Assembly: GCA_029243025.1 (NCBI GenBank)
Contig: JAQWSU010000002.1
Coordinates: forward strand, 186,001 to 250,000
Direction: 5' to 3'
From: Pirellulaceae bacterium
GTDB lineage: Bacteria; Planctomycetota; Planctomycetia; Pirellulales; Pirellulaceae
DNA: 64,000 bases
The notes under the pieces: generated by a model
What the model was told of the DNA's origin: nothing
What the model saw: the letters and a program-made list of their open reading frames with translations, nothing else
The model's database searches: none
Part shown: piece by piece, positions 18,404-26,899 of the stretch
Layout of the letters: every line of letters starts with the position of its first letter
Position numbering within the stretch: position 1 is the first letter of the stretch
Position numbers and translations under genes: made by a program

Positions 18404-18724
18404 ATGTCGAATGGTGAAAACAAAGCGCACACGGCCACCGCTAACCGTATCGCTCAGCTCTTGGGTGCGAGTTACAATTCTGGCGATGGCCACGATATCC
18501 AAATTGATGACGTGGTGATTGAGGTTGAGACGACAGCTACCGTGGAGTCGAGGATTGCGCAGCTGGCAACGACCGAGGGTCGAACTTACGTCGCTTTAAC
18601 CAATAAGGACGGAGTTCGCGAGGCTTTACGTTTAGCGAAGGGAACGAAAGTGGGGGTCATGGATCCCCAGGGGAATATTGTTAAGGAGTCGAATGGTGAG
18701 CCTCTCCATCAGCCGCAGGAGTGA
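18404..18724 (+). CDS. Small PD-(D/E)xK-like protein of unknown function
   Basis: A 106-residue soluble protein with a clear ribosome site (GAGAGG 6-8 bp before the ATG). It begins with a helix (ANRIAQLLG), then a segment GDGHDI..DDVVIEVET at residues 27-43. The spacing of Asp31 and Glu40-Val-Glu42 resembles the active-site strand of Hjc-like or restriction-type PD-(D/E)xK folds, where the motif usually ends in Lys; here the Lys position is Glu42. It may therefore be an inactive or altered nuclease fold. This is an inference from pattern only. It sits 42 bp upstream of the first of two Gfo/Idh genes on the same strand and may share their transcript. Confidence 0.6.
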   Translation: MSNGENKAHTATANRIAQLLGASYNSGDGHDIQIDDVVIEVETTATVESRIAQLATTEGRTYVALTNKDGVREALRLAKGTKVGVMDPQGNIVKESNGEPLHQPQE

Positions 18725-18766
18725 TTCTTCACAAGGACCGCCGCAACCGTCCGAGAGATTCGCAGC

Positions 18767-19849
18767 ATGTCGATGAATCGAATTTGGAAAGTTGCCGGCG
18801 TCAACTTTGATCACTTTCACATGGGGGATTTGTTGCGGATGGTGTTCGACCACCCGCAAGCTGAGATTGTTGGTGTGTGTGACCAGCAATTGGATCGAAT
18901 GGGCGATGCAATTCGCAACTTCGATATTGGCAAAGATCAAGTCTTTACCGATGTGGATGCTTGTTTGGAGACGACTCGACCGGATCTTGTGATTCTTTGT
19001 CCCGCGACGGCAGACCATGCCGAATGGGTTGAGCGGGTGGCACCCCATCAAGTGCACGTGCTGCTTGAAAAGCCCTTTGCCGCTTCGATTGCGGACGCCG
19101 ATCGGATTGTGGAAGCGATGCGATCGACAGGGCGACAATTGGCGATCAATTGGCCCCTGCGATGGTATGCTTCCCACGTCACGTGTCATCGGTTGATTAC
19201 CGAAGATCGAATCGGTGATGTACAGGAGGTGCATTATTACGATGGCAATCGAGGCCCCTTGTGGCACGGAGCGGACAAGATTGAACACGAGCCTTCTGCG
19301 GCTGAAAAAGATGCGAGCTGGTTTTACAAACACCAGTCTGGAGGAGGTTCACTTCTGGACTATCTGGGGTACGGAACCACTTTGGGTACGTGGTTTCAAG
19401 GGAATCGCAAGCCTTTGGAAGTAACCTGTATGACGGACCGCTCTGCCGGTCTTGAGGTCGACGAGCACAGCATCACGATTGCCCGATACGAGCATGGCTT
19501 ATCCAAGTTTGAAACGCGATGGGGGACATTTACGGATCCCTGGACGCATCAGCCTCAACCCAAGTGTGGATTTGTGGTCAAGGGTAGCGAGGGAACAATC
19601 AGTAGTTACGACATGGAGTCGCAGGTTCGTCTGCAAACGCGAGCGAATCCAGCAGGAGAAGATGTTTCTGCGGAGGCTTTGGTCGCACCATTTTCGAATC
19701 CAGTTGAGTATTTTCTTCATTGCCTCGAGCGAGAATCAGCGATTGCTGGCCCGCTATCAGCCGACGTTTCTCGTATTGGACAGCAGATCGTTGATACGGC
19801 GTTTCAAAGCGCCGAACACGGACGCACGCTCAAGCTACTGAACGCTTGA
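18767..19849 (+). CDS. Gfo/Idh/MocA-family oxidoreductase, atypical nucleotide site
   Basis: A 360-residue protein with the Gfo/Idh/MocA layout: N-terminal Rossmann fold and C-terminal alpha/beta substrate domain. The active-site EKP motif is at residues 101-103, and a later WPLRWYASH segment matches the family's Asn/Arg region. The usual glycine-rich GxGxxGxxH near the N-terminus is replaced by GVNFDHFHMG, so cofactor binding may differ. These enzymes normally use NAD(P) to oxidise or reduce sugars or inositols; the substrate is not evident. A second family member follows 37 bp downstream, suggesting a joint sugar-modifying step. Confidence 0.85.
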   Translation: MSMNRIWKVAGVNFDHFHMGDLLRMVFDHPQAEIVGVCDQQLDRMGDAIRNFDIGKDQVFTDVDACLETTRPDLVILCPATADHAEWVERVAPHQVHVLLEKPFAASIADADRIVEAMRSTGRQLAINWPLRWYASHVTCHRLITEDRIGDVQEVHYYDGNRGPLWHGADKIEHEPSAAEKDASWFYKHQSGGGSLLDYLGYGTTLGTWFQGNRKPLEVTCMTDRSAGLEVDEHSITIARYEHGLSKFETRWGTFTDPWTHQPQPKCGFVVKGSEGTISSYDMESQVRLQTRANPAGEDVSAEALVAPFSNPVEYFLHCLERESAIAGPLSADVSRIGQQIVDTAFQSAEHGRTLKLLNA

Positions 19850-19886
19850 GTGATCACCGGAAAGTCGATTCAGAAGGCGGTTCCAG

Positions 19887-20993
19887 ATGGGGTCAGAAGA
19901 TTCTTCGTATGGTCTGAGTCACGTTCCTGACGCTGAGGCTGTTCGTGGCCCTGAACTGGACTATCTACCGACGATGCCGACGGACTATCGGCCGAAAATT
20001 GGCTTGATTGGTGCCGGAGGGATCAGCGAATATCATCTCCGTGCCTACCAAGTTATGGGCTTGGACGTCGTTGCGATTTGCGACCTGGACGAATCCCGGG
20101 CGATTGCTCGACGCGATGCGTTCTATCCAGACGCAATGGTGACTGATGATTATCGTCGTGTTTTGGCGATCGATGAAATTGAAGTCGTCGACATAACAAC
20201 GCATCCGATCGAACGTGTCCCGATTCTGGATGCTGCTTTAAAAGCCAGGAAGCACGTTCTCAGTCAGAAGCCGTTTGTCGAAGATCTCGACGATGGAGAG
20301 CGTTTGGTCGAGTTAGCCGAGCAGCAGGGAGTTAAATTAGCGGTCAATCAGAATGGGCGTTGGGCGCCGCATTTTCGTTACTTGACGTTAGCGGTTCGGC
20401 ATGGCGTGGTGGGAACGGTCTCGTCAATCGACTTCGCGATGCAGTGGGATCATACCTGGACCGCCGGGACGACGTTTGAGGAAATACACCATCTGTTACT
20501 CTACGATTTCGCCATTCACTGGTTCGACATTGCGACGGTCCTGATGGAAGGACAAGAACCCGAACGTATCTTTGCAACGGTCAGGCACGCCGATTACCAG
20601 CAAGTCAAACCTCCTTTCTTGGCACAAGCCGTTGTCGACTTTCCTACGGCCCAAGTCCATCTCGGTCTTAATGCTCACGTTGTTTGGGGGCAGGAAGATC
20701 AGACCACCATCGTTGGGCAAGCAGGGACCCTGCGAGCGACAGGTCCAAGCTTGAATGAGCAGCGCGTGCAACTTTGGACAGAAGCGGGGTACTCCCCGAT
20801 TCAGTTGGCAGGTTGCTGGTTCGAAAATGGTTTTCAGGGCACCATGGGTGAGTTGCTGTTGGCGATCGAGCAAGATCGTGAGCCTGAAAATTCGGCACGG
20901 TCGGTACTCAAAAGCTTGGAACTTTGCTTTGCTGCTTTGGCGAGTGCAGATCGGGGTGAGGCGGTGCGACCCGGAGAGGTACGCTGCATCTGA
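19887..20993 (+). CDS. Gfo/Idh/MocA-family oxidoreductase
   Basis: A 368-residue NAD(P)-dependent oxidoreductase with a canonical Rossmann motif, GLIGAGGISEYH at about 39-50, and the KP pair in SQKPF. The substrate domain carries WDHTW and EEIHH..YDFAIHWFD, which holds the family's catalytic-type His residues. The start at 19887 adds about 29 residues before the conserved fold; a second ATG at 19974 (MPTDYRPKIGLIG) may be the real start. It is the last gene of a three-gene run with 18404-19849. Its stop codon lies inside the first copy of a 16-bp tandem duplication. The substrate is unknown, probably a sugar derivative. Confidence 0.9.
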   Translation: MGSEDSSYGLSHVPDAEAVRGPELDYLPTMPTDYRPKIGLIGAGGISEYHLRAYQVMGLDVVAICDLDESRAIARRDAFYPDAMVTDDYRRVLAIDEIEVVDITTHPIERVPILDAALKARKHVLSQKPFVEDLDDGERLVELAEQQGVKLAVNQNGRWAPHFRYLTLAVRHGVVGTVSSIDFAMQWDHTWTAGTTFEEIHHLLLYDFAIHWFDIATVLMEGQEPERIFATVRHADYQQVKPPFLAQAVVDFPTAQVHLGLNAHVVWGQEDQTTIVGQAGTLRATGPSLNEQRVQLWTEAGYSPIQLAGCWFENGFQGTMGELLLAIEQDREPENSARSVLKSLELCFAALASADRGEAVRPGEVRCI

Positions 20994-21020
20994 GCCAATC
21001 GCTATCTGAGCCAATCGCTA
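20989..21020. repeat. 16-bp perfect tandem duplication over a stop codon
   Basis: Two adjacent identical 16-bp units (TCTGAGCCAATCGCTA). The first copy includes the TGA stop (20991-20993) of the upstream Gfo/Idh gene. The second copy leaves a duplicate TGA just downstream. It lies directly before the Flp pilin terminator. Confidence 0.95.
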
Positions 21021-21024
21021 GCGC

Positions 21025-21054
21025 AAAAAAAAACCCACATTGAGTTGTGGGTTT
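21025..21054 (-). terminator. Rho-independent terminator of the Flp pilin gene
   Basis: On the minus strand a 9-bp perfect stem (AAACCCACA with TGTGGGTTT, 21031-21039 and 21046-21054) and a 6-base loop are followed by a run of T (21025-21030 read in reverse). It lies 24 bp after the pilin stop, and also separates the pilin from the convergent Gfo/Idh gene. Confidence 0.92.
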
Positions 21055-21077
21055 CCCAACTGGGTTGTCTTCAGGGA

Positions 21078-21260
21078 TTAGTTACCGAAGCCGTTGTCTT
21101 CGAGTTTGGAGTCAATTCCACCCCAAAGACCGCCCGTCTCTCCGCCTACGACGCCGATTGCCGCAATGATAGCCATCAAAATGAGGGCCAGTAACACAGC
21201 ATACTCGACCGCCGTCGCAGCATCTTCATCGCGACAAAGGTTTAGGAGCTTGCGAATCAT
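21078..21260 (-). CDS. Flp/Fap-type (class IVb) pilin
   Basis: A 60-residue prepilin. The short charged leader is followed by AATAVEYAVLLALI, the class IVb signature with Glu at +5 and Tyr at +6, and one hydrophobic helix; a Gly-rich tail ends the protein. The residue before the expected cleavage is Ala14 rather than the usual Gly, so processing may be less typical. Such pilins assemble into tight adherence (Tad) fibres after cleavage by an A24 peptidase; one is encoded at 3881-5086. No other Tad genes are nearby. The gene is monocistronic, with its own strong terminator. Confidence 0.93.
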   Translation of the reverse strand: MIRKLLNLCRDEDAATAVEYAVLLALILMAIIAAIGVVGGETGGLWGGIDSKLEDNGFGN

Positions 21261-21361
21261 GTTTGCGTATTCAGTGATGGGATGATGTGATTGAAAGACC
21301 TTCGTTCTGAGCCTCTGTAAAAATTCTAGTATCCGTCGCCGATCGATGCGCGAAATCGAGA

Positions 21362-21706
21362 CTAGTGAGCTGGGAAATTCCCGAGTAGCTCCATTTTGAT
21401 TCCTATGATCCGCACAACTAGGGCCACGACCGGCAACAGGAACAGGCAGAAGAAAACACTGCAGCCGAGTCGTGCGAAGCCAAATGTTGATCGCGCTTGG
21501 CTCTCTTCGTCTTTTTTCTTGACTTCTCGGTCGTGCCGTCCCCGATCGTAACCGACTGCGTAAGCCTTGACCGAGCCTTCTTTTTTTCCGTCGCGATGCC
21601 CCTTATCAAAGCCAGAACGCTTCCCAGCGGAAAAGCCAAGTTGGTAGCCTGCAAGCATGCCAACTGTTGCGATGATGACAATTACGGCGATCAGAGTCGA
21701 CGACAT
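21362..21706 (-). CDS. Small membrane protein with a charged central segment
   Basis: A 114-residue protein starting MSSTLIAVIVIIATVG, with GGAG 8 bp upstream. It has an N-terminal membrane helix with a GYQLGFSAGKRSGFDKGHRDGKKEG segment shortly after it, a repeated Gly-Lys/Arg pattern of the type G..xGxxxG. A highly charged part follows, then a second helix near the C-terminus (about 85-105). I recognise no family. A longer reading frame upstream lacks support. It lies between the Flp pilin and a Fur-type gene on the same strand. Confidence 0.55.
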   Translation of the reverse strand: MSSTLIAVIVIIATVGMLAGYQLGFSAGKRSGFDKGHRDGKKEGSVKAYAVGYDRGRHDREVKKKDEESQARSTFGFARLGCSVFFCLFLLPVVALVVRIIGIKMELLGNFPAH

Positions 21707-21815
21707 CGGATGTCTCCGTGAAATGCCCAAGAAAAAGCAATTCGCGGATTCTAATCTTGAGCCGATCGAGTCGTAAACGTTGGTTTGATGCCAAAAGGCA
21801 ACCATGCTGCCTGCG

Positions 21816-22313
21816 CTAGATCAGGTCCTGAGGCCGCTTGCGACGACGTTGGCGGCCACATTCCTGGCAAATCCCCGAAATGATCAGACGGTGCCCGGTC
21901 ACTCGAAATCCGTGCTCGCGAGCCACTCGTTCGCGAAGTTCCTTGAATTCTTCGCTGCGAAATTCGATCAGCTTGTTGCACTTTTGACAGAGGAGGTGGT
22001 CGTGCTGTGGGTAGCCGTAGTCGTGTTCGTAGACGGCTCGCCCACCAAGTGTCATTTGCCGAAGGAGGCCAGCGTCGACCAACTCGCGAAGCGTTCGATA
22101 AACGGTCGGCCGGCTGACACGTTGTGGGGTTGAGATCCGTGACAATTCATCAATCAGATCTTCCGCGTCGAAATGCTCGTGTCGCTTAAATACGTGCTCC
22201 ATCAAGCTTCGTCGCTGTTGTGTAAACCGCTTGCCTTTGCTTTGAAGGTATTCTTCAAAACGTTCCATCGGCGATAGGGCAACCTGAACGGTACCGAGTG
22301 AAAACTGCGTCAT
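21816..22313 (-). CDS. Fur-family transcriptional regulator
   Basis: A 165-residue metal-responsive repressor. The N-terminal winged helix carries SRPTVYRTLRELVDAGLL, typical of Fur DNA recognition. The dimerisation domain has the His-rich HDH at 104-106 and two CxxC pairs, Cys109/Cys112 and Cys149/Cys152, for a structural zinc. The basic tail (RRRKR) is unusual but not rare. Whether it is Fur, Zur or PerR cannot be told from sequence alone; the regulatory-metal residues fit iron or peroxide sensing. The start at 22313 has GGAG far upstream; Met16 is an alternative. No regulated gene is evident next to it. Confidence 0.92.
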   Translation of the reverse strand: MTQFSLGTVQVALSPMERFEEYLQSKGKRFTQQRRSLMEHVFKRHEHFDAEDLIDELSRISTPQRVSRPTVYRTLRELVDAGLLRQMTLGGRAVYEHDYGYPQHDHLLCQKCNKLIEFRSEEFKELRERVAREHGFRVTGHRLIISGICQECGRQRRRKRPQDLI

Positions 22314-22557
22314 CTACCGGCTCGTTTCTCCGAATTGGCACTGTTGAATCGGGTTGGGTAGGCTGAATCGTGAGATTGATCACCTCGCACCCCCACCTCT
22401 ATCTTGCGATATTCGAGGTGAAATCGCTACTGCTCAATTCTAGTTTTGTGCCAGAAGACCGCAAGAGACGGTTCTCGTGATTGGGAACCGCTGGGCAGAA
22501 TCGTCTGGCCAACGACCATCCCTGGCGCCGGCCGACACATGATTGGTATCGATTGGG

Positions 22558-22836
22558 TTAGCCAATTTCGTCGAGAAGTTTTCCGACGGCTAAATCCAGT
22601 TTTTCATCGGTTTCGTAGCTTCCTGCCGCGATTTCCGCTCGAATTTCCGTGACTCGGTCGGCACGGATATCCGCCACGCTGTGGACTTGGCTTACCATAT
22701 CAGCCTCTGCCGAAATATCGACTTGGTCGATATTCTGAACATCATCAGCAGTGGCTTGCGGCTCGATCGCTCTCGCCCGATGAGGCGCTTTGATCGATTG
22801 TGGGCCATCAATATGACCGGGGCCGTTAATTTCCAT
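22558..22836 (-). CDS. flgM: Anti-sigma-28 factor FlgM
   Basis: A 92-residue protein whose C-terminal half (about 40-92) matches FlgM: VDISAEAD, then ADIRADRVTEIRAEIAAG, then a YETDEKLDLAVGKLL segment. FlgM binds FliA and blocks late flagellar genes until the hook is complete and FlgM is exported. The N-terminal 35 residues are unstructured, as in the family. No other flagellar gene is in the window, so it is an isolated locus. The region upstream holds no clear gene for about 600 bp, and a sigma-28 promoter could not be identified with confidence. Confidence 0.88.
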   Translation of the reverse strand: MEINGPGHIDGPQSIKAPHRARAIEPQATADDVQNIDQVDISAEADMVSQVHSVADIRADRVTEIRAEIAAGSYETDEKLDLAVGKLLDEIG

Positions 22837-23444
22837 GACGCTTCTCCCCCAAATTGCTTGTGAATCTGGTGCTTGAACTTAGGTTTCGAATTGACCGTTT
22901 CTTGGTTGCGACCTGTTGCGAATCAGCAAAATCGCTTCGATATTCTTATCCCGCTTATCCGCATTTCGCGAGCGCGATAAACCAGGAGCTTCGATCTCAG
23001 AGCCTTGAAATTCGCTCTCGAGTCGGGTCGCGGTCCGTGTCAAAGAAAAGCGTTCCGTGCGTCAGACGTGACAATCGCGAGGACCAGAGTGAAGTCAGGA
23101 TACGGTATCGGCCAATTTGCTGAATCGCATCGACAAAAGTTTTACTCGGCCTCTTGGTGCGGTTATCGCATCTCTCGGCAACTGTAGCAACTTTGCGGGA
23201 TCGCGGTATCGAAAGCGAAATAACCTCCATGTTGATTCTTAAAAGATCGCGGGTTAGCACCAGTTTGCTGTCTGTTGTTGTGCATTTGGCACTTTTTTCG
23301 ACGACTGGCGTCGCGCCGTGGTCCGTGGCGCCTTGTCATGCTGATACGTGTCGGTTCATCAACTGGTTCATCAGGACCCTTCTATTAAGACTGGTCCGTT
23401 TGAACGTCACATCCGGTCAGTGAGTCATTCCGTCTGATCGGCGC
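22837..23444. other. 608-bp stretch with no convincing gene upstream of flgM
   Basis: Short open frames on both strands lack ribosome sites, family motifs and plausible composition. The region should contain the flgM promoter on the minus strand. One frame near 23230 could encode a hydrophobic N-terminus, but the rest is Arg/Thr-rich and unconvincing. No repeat or RNA gene was recognised. Confidence 0.4.
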
Positions 23445-23786
23445 GTGAGCCGGAGTATAGGAAATCACGTCCTGACTCACAATGTCAGCCAGGTCGCGTC
23501 TCGTCGGGGATACTGGCATGGGGTTGCTATCGGGTTATTGCTGGCAATAAAGAAAGTAACGGATTTTTGGCGGCCTGCCCGAGGGGAAAAACGCGTTGTT
23601 TTTGAAGCCGATTTTAACGAATGCAGGTACCTACCGACTTTGGGGGAGGTGAACCTCGAACTGCTCGCAGGTTTCTACGTAATGACTATGATGATTAGTA
23701 AGGGAAAGCTATCGCGCGAGGGATTCGTCGATGTTGCCCGCTTGGGATGGCACAGCGTTTCAGGAGGCATTCTAAATGGCACATGA
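23445..23786 (+). CDS. Possible small hypothetical protein
   Basis: A 113-residue frame with a GTG start and no clear ribosome site. Its second half (from about residue 45) has a balanced composition with a hydrophobic section (LELLAGFYVMTMMI) and looks more protein-like than the first. It ends 11 bp inside the start of a better supported small gene, which suggests possible coupling. I recognise no family; it may equally be non-coding. The real start may be further downstream. Confidence 0.3.
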   Translation: MSRSIGNHVLTHNVSQVASRRGYWHGVAIGLLLAIKKVTDFWRPARGEKRVVFEADFNECRYLPTLGEVNLELLAGFYVMTMMISKGKLSREGFVDVARLGWHSVSGGILNGT

Positions 23787-23976
23787 AACACCAGAATCTT
23801 TGTTACTCGTTTTATCAAAGGGAGCCGGGGGAAGCCGACTGGCTGTCGATTTGGAGTCTTTTTTGCAATTCAACGCGGAAATTGACCAGGATTTGGACAA
23901 TCTGTTGGACCGTTGGGCGGATTTTGCCACACCTTCGTCGATGCGAGAGGGGAGTTGGCGGAGTCGCGAGATGTAA
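23776..23976 (+). CDS. Small acidic hypothetical protein with a strong ribosome site
   Basis: A 66-residue protein with AGGAGG placed 8 bp before the ATG, one of the best ribosome sites in the window. The sequence is acidic in the middle (FNAEIDQDLDNLLDRWADF) with amphipathic helix character and a basic end. No family or membrane segment is recognised. It is followed by a 21-bp tandem duplication and a hairpin with a T-run at 24083-24114, a credible transcript end. The gene is supported by signals rather than by similarity. Confidence 0.5.
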   Translation: MAHETPESLLLVLSKGAGGSRLAVDLESFLQFNAEIDQDLDNLLDRWADFATPSSMREGSWRSREM

Positions 23977-24013
23977 TTTGACCGTCGCCCGAGACTCAAA
24001 AGTAGGTGACTGG

Positions 24014-24055
24014 TTCCTGCGGCGAACTGCCAGATTCCTGCGGCGAACTGCCAGA
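24014..24055. repeat. 21-bp perfect tandem duplication
   Basis: Two adjacent identical 21-bp units (24014-24034 and 24035-24055), each starting TTCCTGCGGCGAACTGCC. Located in the non-coding DNA after the small gene at 23776-23976. Confidence 0.95.
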
Positions 24056-24082
24056 GATGATTGTTCTTGAACAACTCTTCCG

Positions 24083-24114
24083 ATCGGCTGATTGCGGCCG
24101 ATGGGATCTTTTTT
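24083..24114 (+). terminator. Probable rho-independent terminator
   Basis: A 6-bp stem (ATCGGC with GCCGAT, 24083-24088 and 24097-24102), an 8-base loop, and a run of six T at 24109-24114. It fits the end of the small plus-strand gene, 106 bp after its stop. Confidence 0.5.
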
Positions 24115-24240
24115 GACTTTTGGGTGGCATCGTCACTCCACCCTCCTCCGATCAATCGTAATGGTCTCTCTCGGTGATTGACGACGCTTGTCGCTTGGCT
24201 TTCGAGTTTCGGTCAGCGATCGACTCTGCTGGGGGACCTG

Positions 24241-26655
24241 CTATTTTCGACGTGCAAACAGATCGACTTCAACCCAGAATGGATGCAACCGATCGACCCG
24301 CGTTCGTGCGTCTTCGAGCATTGTTTGGATGTCTGGGCTTAAGTTGTGATTTCGTGTTTTGCCGTTGAATGTGATGGCAACGCGGCGGCTTAAATCGATC
24401 CATTCGGGGGCGAGCCAGAGGGTCGCTTGTTTTGCTCCCGTTTTGACTCCCACCTTGTTATTGGTATAGACGCGAAATGAGATATTGGTGGGGCGAGTGG
24501 CTCGCGGCGGTGGCCACTGGAGCGGTGACACCACCGATCGCTCAGGGAGCTGTGACATCTCGAGGCACCAGAAGAAACTATCGCTCTCCCGCATCGAAAC
24601 GCATTCGAATTCACGACGGTAGAAATCTCGGCGGTGAAGTCTCATCCAGTCGAAGATTCGGTGGATTTCATCGTAAAAATGCTCGTGGCCACGGCCAATG
24701 TATTCCACGAGCGTCGTGTCAAATTTAGGACGGGTCATGTAACGGTCGATGTCGCGACCATTCATTGTCATTTTGTCGCCATCCAGCTCGCCAGAAACGA
24801 GGTAGAGTGGCACATATTTGGCGTTTTCCCAGTATTGCGAGATGTATTTTGGTGAATTGTTGCCGTAATCGGCAACAGCAACGATCGGGATCACACCTGC
24901 CCAAAGGTCGGGATGTGACAGGCCGATGTCCCAGGCCGCGTCTCCCCCGATTGAATGGCCGCTGAGAAACACCCGATCAGTGTCGATGGCGAAACGCCGG
25001 GCCGCGTCCCGAAGGCTTGCCAGCACCGCACCATGTTCGCGTGAGGAGTAGCCGTAGCGACTCTGATTGGGGTGCGTCCAGTGGGGAGCGATCACAATGT
25101 ATCCGTGTCGTGTTGCCTGCCCGAGTCGAACTTTGTGGGTTTTACTGTAAGCGCCAGCCCACCAATCGATTTGCTGGCCGGGAGTTCGCCCTGCCCCGTT
25201 GAGTGTGATGATGGTTGGGTAGTTACGATCCGGTGAATACTCGTCGGGAAGTTGAACTTCATATTTTACCGGGTTCGAACCTGGCGTTTGGAGTTTGAAG
25301 TGTCCAACGGGTGCATTTGGCTGGGGTTCGGTCACCAGTGGGGGTTTGAGCAGTTTTAGAATTTCTGCCACACGAGTTGGCGTTCCACCCTCTTCCTGTC
25401 CAAGTCGTTGGAGAATCGAGGCTCGCGCTTGAGGGGTGGTGGTCGTCAGGTATTCGTCCACGAGATCTCGGGAACGGACTAAGCTTAACGCCTCAGATAA
25501 ATTCTGCGATGCGGCTCCGGATCCGACCACCCAACCGCTGATTAATAAGGCCAGTTTGTTTTCGTTTGGCATATTGAGATCATCTGAGAGGCGTTGGAAG
25601 TCGGCAAGTCTCGGTAGCATATTGCTTCCCAATTCTTCCGCCAATTCTCGCTGGACGGATTCCAGCTCGCCCTGCCAGCGTTTGTTCTCGGTGGCACGAA
25701 TTAAGTCATTCAATTGGGTTTGAATTCTAGCGACACGGCTGGCGTTTTCTTCATATTCCTTCTGTAATTCACTCACCTTGACCATTACCTGCGTCGCAAC
25801 TCCGTCGCTCGGGAACGAATTCAGAAAGGTTTGCACCCGCTGATGTTGTCCGGCATTTTTTCTCAGCGTTATCTCGTCAACTAACCTTTGAGCGCTGTAT
25901 TGCCGAAGTTGAGTCAATAGTTCTTGCAGTTCCTGCAATTCCGGAAACTCCCGCATCGCTTGTTCCAGTTCGATGCGTGCATCGTTGTATCGTTCGGCAC
26001 TGAAAAGAAGTCGCACTATTTTTAAACGCCCGTCCGCGTCCGATGGTGACACATTTCGCAGCAATTCGCTGAGTGTTTCACGCGGAATCGAACTGGTCGC
26101 GATCCGAGAGTCCCATTCAATTGCAGGTGTTCCCGCTAGGCCCTGCAGTTTTGTGTAGAGAGGCGTGATTTCCGTAATGCCTTGCACAATGTCAACACGT
26201 CCTCGGGCCGTTTGGATTGAAAATGTGCGATGGCCGTATTTGTCAAATGGAGAGACCCCTAGAATCGATGTGATGCTGCCCACACGGCGTCGGCCTTTGG
26301 CGACCGTCTGGTTAACTCGAATTCGTTCGAGATTGTCTGAATCACTTTCGCGAAGCGAGCCATCCTGGACTTGATACCAAGAGAGGTAGGTTCGACGGAG
26401 GCCATCGTCGAGCAGCACAATTTGGTTAACATCGACGCCTCCCGCCGAAATATTGGCGACCAGGGGGTTTTCGGCGACGCTCGAGAGATAACCGAGCTTT
26501 CCGCGGAGCAGCATGCCGTTTTTCGCCATCAATTCGGCGGCGAACCCTGGGCCGACTTGGGCCGCAAAGGCAAGACCACATGCGATGGTCGTCCAGAGCA
26601 CGTGCCTGCATGACCATTGATTGTTCGAATGACAGCGCAAGCAAACGGTCATCAT
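24241..26655 (-). CDS. Large secreted alpha/beta hydrolase (esterase/PHB depolymerase-like)
   Basis: An 804-residue exported protein. Starting at 26655 (AGAGG upstream), it has a signal peptide that ends near FAA-ELM at about residue 40. The first half is a helical region with TPR-like or coiled-coil character and no known domain. The second half is an alpha/beta hydrolase: NGAGRTPGQQIDWW, then the nucleophile elbow GHSIGGDAAW near residue 565, then an acidic residue in ELDGDK and His in GRGHEHFYDE. This order resembles PHB-depolymerase-like esterases. The substrate is unknown. No polymer-degradation gene is adjacent. The N-terminal region may hold a partner or a particle surface. Confidence 0.82.
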   Translation of the reverse strand: MMTVCLRCHSNNQWSCRHVLWTTIACGLAFAAQVGPGFAAELMAKNGMLLRGKLGYLSSVAENPLVANISAGGVDVNQIVLLDDGLRRTYLSWYQVQDGSLRESDSDNLERIRVNQTVAKGRRRVGSITSILGVSPFDKYGHRTFSIQTARGRVDIVQGITEITPLYTKLQGLAGTPAIEWDSRIATSSIPRETLSELLRNVSPSDADGRLKIVRLLFSAERYNDARIELEQAMREFPELQELQELLTQLRQYSAQRLVDEITLRKNAGQHQRVQTFLNSFPSDGVATQVMVKVSELQKEYEENASRVARIQTQLNDLIRATENKRWQGELESVQRELAEELGSNMLPRLADFQRLSDDLNMPNENKLALLISGWVVGSGAASQNLSEALSLVRSRDLVDEYLTTTTPQARASILQRLGQEEGGTPTRVAEILKLLKPPLVTEPQPNAPVGHFKLQTPGSNPVKYEVQLPDEYSPDRNYPTIITLNGAGRTPGQQIDWWAGAYSKTHKVRLGQATRHGYIVIAPHWTHPNQSRYGYSSREHGAVLASLRDAARRFAIDTDRVFLSGHSIGGDAAWDIGLSHPDLWAGVIPIVAVADYGNNSPKYISQYWENAKYVPLYLVSGELDGDKMTMNGRDIDRYMTRPKFDTTLVEYIGRGHEHFYDEIHRIFDWMRLHRRDFYRREFECVSMRESDSFFWCLEMSQLPERSVVSPLQWPPPRATRPTNISFRVYTNNKVGVKTGAKQATLWLAPEWIDLSRRVAITFNGKTRNHNLSPDIQTMLEDARTRVDRLHPFWVEVDLFARRK

Positions 26656-26899
26656 AAAAAACCTCTTCGATAAAGCTGTTCCGGCTGCGGAACGATTGGT
26701 GAACGCTTGGCTGGCTCTGATTTGAACCGGCTGCACTGAATCGCTCCGCTCATTCCATTCTGTCGGCCAAGTCGACAAAAAGTCAACTGAATCCGTATGC
26801 TTTATCTCGATTTACCGTCAATGGCCAGGATTGACATGCACGCCGGTGACACGCACAATCGGATCGTTCCGCATTTTCCGATGATGAGATAAACGCTTC

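Noticed and set aside
22471-22492. Hairpin CGGTTC/GAACCG downstream of flgM as a terminator
   Set aside because: Only 6 bp with a 10-base loop and no T-run in either direction.
22997-23260. Minus-strand frame of 87 codons upstream of flgM
   Set aside because: Very basic composition, no ribosome site and no recognised motif.
25255-25300. GGTTCGAACC, a T-loop-like sequence
   Set aside because: It lies inside the large hydrolase reading frame and has no surrounding cloverleaf.
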